Source of the DNA: Prochilodus magdalenae
Taxonomy: Eukaryota > Chordata > Actinopteri > Characiformes > Prochilodontidae
DNA: 64,000 nucleotides
NCBI GenBank assembly: GCA_024036415.1
Contig: JAMWET010001661.1
Span: 1,674,001-1,738,000 of the forward strand
Reading direction: 5' to 3'
Part shown: piece by piece, positions 54,239 to 64,000 of the stretch
How positions within the stretch are numbered: position 1 is the stretch's first letter
How the letters are laid out: the number at the start of each line of letters is the position of its first letter
Program-made: the position numbers and the translations under genes
Notes under the pieces: model-generated
What the model saw: the letters and a program-made list of their open reading frames with translations, nothing else
What the model was told of the DNA's origin: nothing
Databases searched by the model: none

Positions 54239-57200
54239 GTCCACTCAACTTTATAACGGACACTAATGACTCTAAGTATCAAAAAAATATAACATATAGA
54301 ACCAACAATACATTCAACATAAAAACACAACTAAAAAGTAACAAACTATACTTGTATTTCTGCATCTCCCTATCTGTAGCAACTCTAAATCTTGTGCTTC
54401 ACTGTTGTTACTACTGTCCTCGTGTGTCAATAGATTTGTATAAATCTTGGCTACTTTACTTGGATGCGCCTTTCGCATTTCCCATCATGGACCACTCCAT
54501 AAAGTATGCAGAATATCATATAAACTCTGATTTCATATCTATAGCTATACATAAAACTCTAGTCATGTATGGCTATCTGATCTAATCTATTCATTCTTCA
54601 GCCAAGTAGGTACTTATCTCTTCTATTCTATCTATCTAAATCAGCACGAGTGTTCCTGCACTACCCTCTGTGACACAGAGCCTCCAAAACGAGCATAATT
54701 GGATTATCTGAGCCTGGTTTTAATGATACTGTTATACTAATATAGTGGTGATAATGAGATTATTTCTATGATATAGAATATCATATCCTAAGGAATCTTT
54801 TCTAACGAGCACAGTAATGTTTTATCAGGGCACAGGTAGGTCCTTTGTTAGTACGTGGTGACCATCACTGCTAGCTTGACAAGGTCATCCAACAAGGCTA
54901 TAGTTTGAGATCTACAGACTGTACGCGATCGTCTATGCGAGCTGACACGTTTTTTTTACATCTAGTGATTAGATCTGGGCAGAGACGCAGTAGGTATCAT
55001 ATTAGAAATATCCTCTCTCTATGGTGTTAGACAAGTATTTAGGATCAACACCTTGTCCTTCTCACACATCTTCTCTGTATGTCGGTGCTCACCATTCCTG
55101 CTGTCTAATGCACTACCAGTAGTGCATATCATTTGTTGGGTGCATCAGAGTATTTAGAAATACCATTTCCAAGAGTGTTGCAGAAGCCAGCTCAGCATTT
55201 TGTCATTGCTTTTTGTTCAAACTATAAGCCATATATAGCACTTCCAGCTCATCGGTCATCGGGAATCGCTAGCGTATAATGTCCTCCCCAGAAATACGTT
55301 AGTCTTCTTCTGTAAATAGATATGAGACTAGGACAGATAGAGTGTAACTTCTCATGCCCTGTCTAACCTGCCGTCCCACGGGTATCACCGCGCTCTCTTA
55401 GACTAGAAAGGAACGATATCCTAAGCATGATCAAAAATGAATTCCAAGTGACTGAGCCCAATCCACGCTGATGCTCAACAGCATCGTAAAACTGCTAGCA
55501 TTTATTACCATCCATGGAACTGCTTGCTACCTGAGCCCTTAATGTATCCGTTCAACTCAATTCCATCAGTGGGGAGTGTATCCCGTGGAATGCACACCAC
55601 TTCAGACAGCAAGGTCGGCAATAACACGCTGCTGTGTCTGAATTACAGGCCATGAAGTGGGCATACAAGTATTTTCTCCACGTACAATTGACTTCGAGCT
55701 TTTGCGCCTATTTAAAACAATTGTGAAGCCTGTAATACCCTCTAGTAGTAATCCTGGATGTACTAGAGGTAGTTCCGTGTCCATGTCAGGTCAATCTTTG
55801 TAGAATATGGAGTAAATGGTTCGAATCTGGCATCATCCAGAAGGCTCACAATTGGGTTTCCTGACCTATATACATAAAGTATGGACGGAAAGAATTTTGC
55901 TTGCAGTTCAATGCTCGCATACACTATACATAGAGACAAACATTCTATAAACAGTAATGTGTTCTCCATTGGTGTCCCTTCAGATAGGCGCTCAGGAAAG
56001 TGTGTAGAGCTTCATGGGAATGAGACGTGGCAGTACTCCTCCAAAATGGGGCAGTGGCAAGGATGCTGGATTACAACAGTCAGTGTGAGAAGCACAAGAA
56101 TGTGTTTTGTTCAGGTATCCTAGCATGTGAATAGAAGCACTGTATCTCAGCCAAGTTCTCAAAGGCATTGGTAAAATCAATGCGTTCGTTAACGCCCATG
56201 CCCAGAAAACTGTTCTGATACACTTTAGTATACCGCACCCTAGCATGAGCTATCGCGACTGTACATTCTGTGTGGTTAAACACGCAGTGTGTGTAACAGA
56301 CTCATAAAACAGCTGTACATGATCTATCCCTTCCAGCGTGTTACCTCGTATCCATTATTCTTTGGCAACTATCCATTTATTGGAGGCTGCCATTCGAAAA
56401 ATGAGACCATCTGTCAGCCTCGTAGCTTCTCTTACTACTGCAGTTGAGCAGTGACTCCGGTATATCGTCCACGTCATGCACCAGCTAATGCACAGACGTG
56501 GCAACTACATAGTCGGTGGAGCTCAATTCACCAGAAGGCCCCAACCAGAGGCGGGTAACTCGGTGCTGTTTCTTGGTCATCCACCAGAACATCATGAACC
56601 AGAGATTCATAGTAGACCTTTCATTGAGTTGCAATTTATTTGCAAATGAGGAAAGGTAGCTCACTTTCAGTTGCGTTAGGTATAAGTGGAAAGACATACG
56701 TGCATGCATTTACATGTAGTTAGTTATACTATGCAAATTGATCCGTAAACTTCGCAATACGTTTATAAATGTTGTAGTGACACTATGGTTCGATAAGTAT
56801 AGAGGGGAGCTAAGTTTACCGAACTTGCATAGTTCATCTAGTACATAATTGTAAACCTATCAACTATCCAGTCTTTGCACTTCTCTCCCGATTTCATCCA
56901 GCCCGCCCCTTCAGCCAGACTTACATAAGCGCCGAATTTAATGGGCTGGCTAACTATTGAACGCTACGCAGGAAATAACAAGTACGACACGCGAAGGTTT
57001 AAATTAGGGTTGTATTACATAATTACTATAATTGTTGTACAAATCTAAGATCGGGTGTGAAGTATAACAACTCATTATTACCAATCTAATAATCCTTAAT
57101 GTTAAGAATTTTAACAGGTGTTCCTTCGTGAGTGTGTGACAGACATTCAGCTCTGAATGGCCAAGTGATTTTGCTATGAAATTAGATCAATATTCACTAG

Positions 57201-57640
57201 TTCACATTAAAAGTGGCTATGCCAGCATACACACTCTTCAGTGGACAATACTGATGATTACCAGAACTGATGGATAACCTCAAGTTCTGAAGCATACCAG
57301 TGAGTTGATGCGTGCCTAAGTAATGACTCATAGGGTTTTCTGTTTGTCACGTCTTCATGACGGATCATATAGATGTCATTGTTGAAGATCAACTTGCTCG
57401 TGTCTAGCCTAGAGATGCTCATAACACTAGTTACATGACACAGCAACAAAAACACGGGCCGGTGTCTGCCAGTAGATTGACAGGTTTCATTTCAAGCCAC
57501 GTAGACATACTATGGTATAGCCTTACTATGTTATACAACATATTCAAAATCACAAAAGCATTAGTCACATGGGGTTATTATTGGAAACAGACACGATCGC
57601 GAACACCAACCTGTCCCATAGCTGGTCATCATAATACAGC

Positions 57641-57669
<29 letters not shown>
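57641..57669. repeat. (AAT)n microsatellite
   Basis: About ten perfect AAT units. Confidence 0.95.
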
Positions 57670-57672
<3 letters not shown>

Positions 57673-58929
57673 CCTACAACAACTACAGTGACTAATTATG
57701 CTTACTTTGTAATCTAATCCTTGTTTGTTATGTCCTTCTGGGTGAGGGGCCTGCTGAGGTCTGAGCTCTTAAATAATGATCATGCATACCTGACTAATTT
57801 ACTCGAACCGAATAACAATAAAAAAACGATTGTCAGTTGCCCATCCCTAGCATTTATATCAATCATAGCAGTCTCAACAAAACTAATATAAACAAACACA
57901 TATGTTAGGACATCTTTTATTACTAGCATGCATTGCGTGGCCATCAGCCTTACAGTGCTTAAACTCCACCTGTACTCAGTAAAGTCCCTCTCGCCTGATT
58001 TTTTTTTTTAGCCTTGCTGGATTAGGATTCCTTTACAACTTGCCATCTGACTGGGAATGGGACGTCATAGCAACTGCTGATCAGGCACTGCCCTAAGGTC
58101 ATGCTGATTTAGAATAAGAAGAAAGGCAGAGTTTAAGGACTGAAATCTAGCTGAGCTGGCAAATTTTTAGTGAGCTCAGGAATGGAACTGGTTCTTCCAG
58201 GACAGGAAAACCTTAAGAGAGATTTACCTAGCTAGGGACATTACTGGAGGGCTCAAACGATCGCTTGGTTGAATATGGACAACACCATTGAACCCACATT
58301 CACCTTGTCGCTCGCAGCCGATGAATGCAGAAATGGCTAATTTCACTAAAGTTTGTTTCTTCTTCCTCTTCGTGTGTGTGACTGGTGGCCGCTGTCATGT
58401 GGTATACGGATGAAATTCAGAGGTGTAATATCCCCGGATGGACCTGAGAGTCTGGACCGAGATGTATCTTTGTCCCATATGTCACAGAAGGAAGACTAAT
58501 CACAGGCATCATTTCACTTCTGCTATCTTAGAGGCAGGCCTGCACTTAGCCCTCAGCATGGGCGTACCACCGAGGGCAACCACCCTCTTAAACTTACATT
58601 TTTTTGGGGTGGTCTGCTGATGTAGGATCAGATCCAAATGAAACTGTGTAGGTCACAGGAAGTATCATGCCTAAACACATTTGCATTTTACCTTCTAAAT
58701 TTCATTTGGTAAGGACATAGAAAATAACTTCCTCACTGTGTAACTTCGTCCATATAACTAGAAATTTGGAGAGTCATTTGCCACTTTAGGGTCCGTTGGA
58801 AAGGTGGTTTTCCAGTATTACTTACTTGTGGCATATCGCCGAGGATTCAGCCTTACTTTTCGCCTATTGTGGTTTGATAACTCAAAGCTCGCTTAGATCC
58901 TGTAGTCCATGTTTCCCTTTTTATCTTAA

Positions 58930-60180
58930 ATAAAATGGCAGTTAGCAATAACGTTGTAGTGTATGGAAGAGTAAAGTGACAGTGTGAGTGGAGGAGTGTT
59001 GGGATAGATTGCTGTGGAGAAGTGTTGGGTGATCGTATATTCAGAGTGGTGTGCCTGATTGTGTGTCGCGAGGAGTGAGTCAGCTTTCTGACGCGAGTTG
59101 AAGTAGTGTGTGTAATGTTGGCGTACTCACGTTCTACTTGTGAGTGTTGAGTCCTAGTGAAGTGAGAAGAAGTAGAATGTGTGGGGGACGAGATGTGTGG
59201 ATGTGGCAAGTGCCTAGTGGTATGAGGATAGTGATTGTGTGAAGAGTATGTGAAGTGAGTCATGAGTAGTGGAGACAGGGGGAGTGAGTTAGTGAGGTTG
59301 ACGTCGTGTGTGAGCGAGAACGAGGTGTGGTGAGGTGAGTGTAACGCGTGTGAGAGTGATTTCAGATAGAATGATGAGATGCCATGTTGTAGAACGTGAC
59401 ATTGTGAGAGGACGTAAGTGTGTGAGGAATGTTTTTTTGAGCTGATGAGAGTGAGTGCATCGTAGTTAGTGGAGAATGTGAAGTAGTGAGTGTGTGCCGT
59501 AGCTATGATGTGTGTAGTTGAGGGGAAGTGTGTTGAGAGTGGAGCATTTGGTGTGTGTACGAGTGTGAGAGTGTGTGTGAAGTGTGGTGCTATCAGAGTA
59601 GCTCGCGTGTTTGTTTGCTCACATATGGCAGAGTATAGCTGCTAGCAGAGTGAGTGCATCGAGAATGTGCGATGGGATAGAGAGTTAGTCGTGCATGATG
59701 AGAGGTAGTCCATGCGAGTGTGTGTGCATAGATGTCCGAGTTTTTATTCACGCTGTGAGTGGTGATGGTGAATTTGAGAGTGTGTGTGTGGGCAGTCGTG
59801 TGAGAGTCATGAGCATGACTGTGATGATGTGAATGAATGAGAGTGAGTTCCTGCAGTGTGGGAGAGTTATGTGAGGTGTAGTCGGTGGAGGTGAAGTAAG
59901 GACAGTGTGTGTGGTGAAGGAACGAATTGTGTGGAAGTGAAGGAGTGAAAGTGTGAGTGTGAGTGCATGGCTTGAGCCTGTAGTCAGTGTAGAAGCTGAT
60001 GTGAATCGCGATAGCAAAGACTGTTGTGCATGCAACTTGTGCTGAGGGAGAGTGATGTGGAAGTGAAGTGTGTGGGAAGTGAGTGGACTGCTCGTTAGGT
60101 GTAGTGTGATGGAAGCCTGTGACGTATGGATTCCACCGTCTCGCTGAGCTTGATAGGTGTACTGGACTGATGATTAACAT
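58930..60180. repeat. Degenerate GTGAG/GTGTG tract
   Basis: 1.25 kb of G, T and A-rich words such as gtgagtgtg, gaagtgag and gtgtgtg without a fixed period. The - strand therefore reads as Thr/His/Ser-rich frames of 95-195 codons that are not genes. It ends sharply near 60180, where ordinary sequence resumes. It may be a noisy read through a (GTGA)n or (GTGTGA)n satellite. Confidence 0.75.
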
Positions 60181-61449
60181 CCGTGTTTACATGGCCAAGC
60201 TTGAAACTTGAATCATTCTAATGTCTCACAATGCCAAACCTACCCACCAAGTTTCATCCCTGTCGGTTGATTCCTTCTGTGTGCAACAATTTGTGCAGCT
60301 ATTCTTTTGAAGATGAGTTTAGATTTAAAGCAACAACACTAACACTCAAATTCAGACAAGAAGCTGCTAAATAGATATCAGACTTCAGCCTTGTTTAGAT
60401 CACAGACCTTTTTAGGGGAATTTCTAGTGTTTCTAGTAAAAGCTCTTTATGGTTTCTTGATAAGATCAATTGTGCAATTGTAAATGAAACAAACCATAGC
60501 AGTTTTGAGAGCCTGTGATACAGCTTCCTATGTAGGACATCACTTCCTACCCTCCATCTGCAGTTTGCTCCACAGCAACACAGTGACACTGTAATTTGTG
60601 AAGCAGCCTATTCCACTGAAACAAAAGCTCAATTTTGCGTGTCACCCATTCTGATATATCAGAGCGCTTCCTACGCTGCTTACTCATATGGAAGGGATGG
60701 ATCTGTTATGTGAGGTGAGGTGGTTGATGGTAACTGTGTGGTGTTTCCTCTGTAACAGTGTGCTTTGTTGCTTTCTGAGTGTAACTCAGTATGTAGAGCG
60801 AGTATGGCTAAGTAATAGTGTGAGCATACCCATGTGGCCATTATTAATGGCTGAGGCTGAATGAGAAAGGTTTAAGCCTCTGTGTGATCAGAATGACCTA
60901 CATTTTCTCTATTTCTCCTTTTCTCTGACCCACATTAAGTTCACAGCAGGCTCCACGCTGGGCCAGCGGCCTTCCTTTCCAGCCCAGATTAATGCGCCTC
61001 TAAGTCTCCATTAGAAAGGATCGCAGTGGTTCAGCTGTTGTATGGATTTGTGCGCTTTATCCTGCAATATAATCCATGTTGTTGTCACTGTTCCTGTTGT
61101 TATTACTGTGTATATTGTCAAAACCACATATTATACTCATATAATGTAGTAAGAACACCAAAAAGAAGAATACTCTCCATCTAATTTAAAGTGGATAATC
61201 AAGCTTGCCAAATGTTTACTGCAGGCCTGATGCACAATCTATCAATCATGATCGAATTAATCAAGTCATATGACACATGCACTAGGATGAAAATAAAATA
61301 GTGTAATTTTGTGTAATGTTAATAAATACAATAATAAAACAACATGCAGTGGCAGTGGTTTGGAGCTTTAGTCTCAGCTTCATTTCACTATTATTTATAT
61401 GCCATTACATATAATACATATGGGATATGTATATATACTTCACAAGAAA
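60181..61449. other. Non-coding stretch, no gene supported
   Basis: Normal CpG-poor AT-rich sequence. The start (aatgccaaacctacccacca, then gtttcatccctgtcggttga) is repeat-like. No exon seen. Confidence 0.4.
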
Positions 61450-62130
61450 ATCACTGGGGTAAAGCTCGGGGCTCTGCCCATGCCATTCTAGTATTCCCAC
61501 ATCAAACTCAAAAGGTATGGCTTTATGCACCTGGAGCACAGTCATGATGGGACAGAAATGAGCCTTCCTCAAACTGTCCCCACAAAGTTGGAAGCATACA
61601 CTTGTCCAAAATGGCTTGGTATGCTGCAGCATTAGGATTTCTCTTCACTGGAACTAAGCCAGCTCCTCTAGGACACTCCCTGAAAAACAACCCCATAGCT
61701 TTAAACCTCTTCTCCTAAACATTACAGTTGGCACAATGCAATCAGACAGTTAATGTTCTCCTAGCATTCACAAAACCCAGACTCGTCCACCAGCCCGGCA
61801 GATAAAGAAGCGTAGGTGTTATCACTTCATGGAACACGTTTCCTCTGCTCCAGAGTCCAGCGACAGCTCTTTACAGCACTCCATCCAATGCTTGGTGTTG
61901 TGTATGTTGATGTAAGGCTTGCATGCAGCCATGCTTGGCCATCAAAACTCATGCCATACAGCAGTTTTTGTTCTGATGTTAACACCAGAGGAGGTTTGAA
62001 ACTCTGCAGTTCTTGAATCGTTGGTGCACTATGCACTCAGAACTCTGCGACCCCAATCTGTATGTTTAAGTGGTCACTACTTTGTGGCTTAGTAAATGCT
62101 TCCACTTTTCAATAAGTACACGTTGATCAT
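61450..62130 (-). mobile_element. Decayed Tc1-type transposon
   Basis: The + strand shows, in order, the reverse of a fish Tc1-type transposase gene: the catalytic half at about 61490-61760, then cagactcgtccaccagcccg (61780-61799), ctccagagtccagcgacagc (61849-61868) and gatgtaaggcttgcatgcag (61909-61928), then the DNA-binding half to about 62130 (tttgtggctt, tgcttccactttt). Frameshifts and stops are throughout. Ends could not be set. Confidence 0.8.
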
Positions 62131-62935
62131 GAAATGTCTTGGAGGGAAGAAATTTCCTTGTTTCTGTTAATCCATTAATCATGAAATGCAACCACAATGC
62201 AGAGAGAAAAAAGCTCAAAAAGATAAGAAGGGTACAGGGCATCAAAGATATAATACACATGGGACACCATTATTACATCTAGATACATAGATGTATATAA
62301 TATATATGAATTATATCATATATAATATCATAATGTAATACATTTTTTAGAGTAATTTTTGCTTCTTTACTCTGCACTCATTGTCGACACACTTTAATCT
62401 CCACAGAAAAGCACTGACCAATAGGATAAAAAAAAAGAGAAACTCTTATAGAGCATGAAAAAGAAACACTCAGAGAAACTCAAAGGAGAAACACCTTAAA
62501 ACCATTACGAAGAACCCCAAAGAACCAAGATGCAAGCTCCCTGTGAGCATAAGGAAGAACCACTGAAAGCAACCAAAACTCAACTTTGTACAGTAGAGAG
62601 GAACCAATACTGAAACTCCCTAGGAGCTTGAGGAATAACCACTTAGGAGACCCATACTCTTCTGGGCTGCACCAATCATGAAATCTGGCTCTTTATTTCC
62701 CTGTTTACTTCTCTCAAACAGTTTCCAGCTGAGTCCCACCCTTCTCCTGCTCCTCGCTTCGCTGGTCATTTGACGTGACTTGCAGTGGCGTGAGGAGCTG
62801 GAAGAGAGCTGACAACTGCTCAATATCCCAGGCGCAGGGTGACCGATATTGTTCCACTAACCAGTAACAGTAGAGAGAAGGGGAGGGATTTCTGTTATTA
62901 TTAAACCACAGTGCTTATAGAGTACAACATGTATA
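62131..62935. other. Non-coding stretch, no gene supported
   Basis: Includes an AT-only patch at 62280-62345. No gene recognised. Confidence 0.4.
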
Positions 62936-63135
62936 TCGTCGCTGTCCAAAGAAAAACATGTATCTCCATTTTTGTTGTTTTCACTGTGTGGACATGTCAT
63001 GAAGAATGGACCAACATAAATGGCCCAAAACTACTTGGAAAGACATCTGGCTCCTTTGACTTCCATTCAAGGCTTTTGGCCTCTCCTGTAAAGTTGCCAT
63101 TTTGGAGATACCTGTTTTTCTTTGGACAGCGACGA
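62936..63135. mobile_element. 200-bp MITE with 33-bp terminal inverted repeats
   Basis: The left end 62936-62968 (tcgtcgctgtccaaagaaaa...) and right end 63103-63135 are reverse complements at 32 of 33 positions. The 134-base core has no coding capacity. The near-identity of the ends suggests a fairly young copy. The frames at 62911-63175 on both strands are read from this palindrome. Confidence 0.9.
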
Positions 63136-63239
63136 CATGCTCTACTAACAACATCTTAACGCTGGAGACTGGCACAATTTGGTGGTTTTCCTTCTTAAAC
63201 GCATCTAATTCAAGTCAGAATCTATATGGCAGGTTTTGT

Positions 63240-63318
63240 TGGTGTGTACAGATGTTCAATGACTTGCAGTCAGAGAGGAATTTGTCTTCCGCATTTAACC
63301 TGTGAAGTGAAACACACG

Positions 63319-63363
<45 letters not shown>

Positions 63364-63520
63364 ACCAGTGAGCACACTTGCCTATCCACGGCGCCCGGGG
63401 AGCAGTTGGGGCCAGTTGGGGTGCTTGCTCAAGGACACCTCAGTCGCTACTGTCAGTTCAGGGAATCAAAGCGGCAACTCTTCGTTCACAAGGCAGGTAC
63501 CCTAAGCTCCAGCCCATGAC
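63240..63520 (-). mobile_element. SINE-like repeat containing a (CA)n run
   Basis: gcagtcagagaggaatttgt and ccgcatttaacc at 63265-63302, then the (CA)n run, then ggcgcccggggagcagttgg (63390-63409), ggacacctcag and a degenerate B box on the - strand (gggaatcaaagcgg at about 63461). This order is typical of a very common fish repeat. The copy is diverged. Confidence 0.7.
63322..63361. repeat. (CA)n microsatellite
   Basis: About 20 CA units within the SINE-like repeat. Confidence 0.95.
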
Positions 63521-64000
63521 TGTCCCAGTCGTGTTGTGCCCTTCTTGTAATGTTGTGTCTTCAGCACAACTCTGTGGTATTTGTAGGTTCAGGATCTCAG
63601 GTGCGAATAGACCTCACTGGCAGTGCCAGTGTGTCTACCTTAGACACAAAATTAGGTTTTAAATTTTTGGTGTGTAACTAGACCCTACAGCCCCACCTGT
63701 AAATCCTATGAGCAGGTTAAAGTTACTTGCTTGTCAAAGTCAAAATTTTTTACCATTTTATATATTTTTTTGCTGTTGATCCTGTTGATCATTTGAAAGC
63801 TGTGATACTGTAGAATTTTTGCATTAATAGATACATTTATTTTGTACAGGGACGGTGACAGTCCTGACTCTAAACTGTTGGTTGGTCTTGTATAGGGGTC
63901 AGTTAAATGTCCAAGCTTGCTGAATCTGTTACATCAATCTCAGTCTTGTGTTGTGGGACTCAGAGCGAGAAAAAAAATAAAATGGTTCTAGCGGCTATTA
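63521..64000. other. Non-coding stretch, no gene supported
   Basis: Nothing recognised up to the window edge. Confidence 0.4.

Larger units (their letters stand above)
48746..58929. other. Atypical sequence block, possible assembly artefact
   Basis: For about 10 kb the sequence lacks the marks of the rest of the window. CpG is not depleted (for example nine CpG in 49141-49260), no transposon, SINE or exon can be recognised, and frames are short and random. The first 3 kb is rich in CTCA, ATCAC and CTAG words. Homopolymer and simple runs occur at 51527-51556 and 54181-54238. These are the properties expected of raw long-read sequence used to fill a gap without polishing. Parts around 57600-58800 look more normal. 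A real but unusual satellite-derived region is the alternative. Confidence 0.55.

Noticed and set aside
48850..54585. Many frames of 60-172 codons on both strands
   Set aside because: They lie in the atypical block and are random or A-rich in composition. If the block is error-rich sequence, none is meaningful.
58853..60180. Thr/His/Ser-rich frames of 95-195 codons on the - strand
   Set aside because: Direct consequence of GTGAG/GTGTG words on the + strand.
62911..63175. Overlapping frames of 64-82 codons on both strands
   Set aside because: Mirror-image reading of the palindromic MITE.

Overview
This window reads as vertebrate nuclear DNA, almost certainly from a ray-finned fish. It is intron-rich and AT-leaning, CpG-poor over most of its length, full of long (CT)n tracts, and carries several families of decayed Tc1-type transposons, tRNA-derived SINEs and short inverted-repeat elements of kinds common in teleosts. 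An otophysan fish (characin, catfish or carp group) is my guess from the repeat families; the species cannot be fixed from the sequence.

The one gene I can name is cdh5 (VE-cadherin), on the + strand. Eleven coding exons between 19354 and 28146 join with consistent splice phases into a 764-residue protein: signal peptide, short propeptide with an RQKR furin site, five cadherin repeats, one membrane segment, and a cytoplasmic tail with the p120-catenin and beta-catenin binding blocks typical of VE-cadherin. A likely non-coding first exon ends at 13722, just downstream of a perfect ETS motif and a long pyrimidine tract. Intron 1 holds a 29-bp tandem repeat and a solo LTR. Intron 10 holds a dead Tc1 copy, and intron 11 a SINE and other repeats.

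The 5' part (1-13 kb) shows no gene I can support, only repeats. From 28.8 to 40 kb lies intergenic DNA with two MITE-like elements, a cluster of ETS-like motifs near 33 kb, and arrays of a 42-bp unit that resembles the ends of the Tc1 copy at 3573-4466. At 40.2-41.0 kb a CpG-rich block with GC boxes looks like a promoter, and three in-phase exons (43219-43292, 44442-44516, 47763-47825) with a polyadenylation signal at 48092 suggest a second + strand gene that I do not recognise.

From about 48.75 to 60.18 kb the character of the sequence changes: CpG is no longer depleted, recognisable repeats and exons are absent, and the last 1.25 kb is a ragged GTGAG/GTGTG tract. This is best read as an unpolished or mis-assembled gap fill through low-complexity DNA, though a real satellite is not excluded. 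Normal fish sequence resumes at about 60181, with a decayed Tc1 element, a 200-bp MITE with 33-bp ends and a SINE. No CRISPR arrays, rRNA genes or true tRNA genes were seen.
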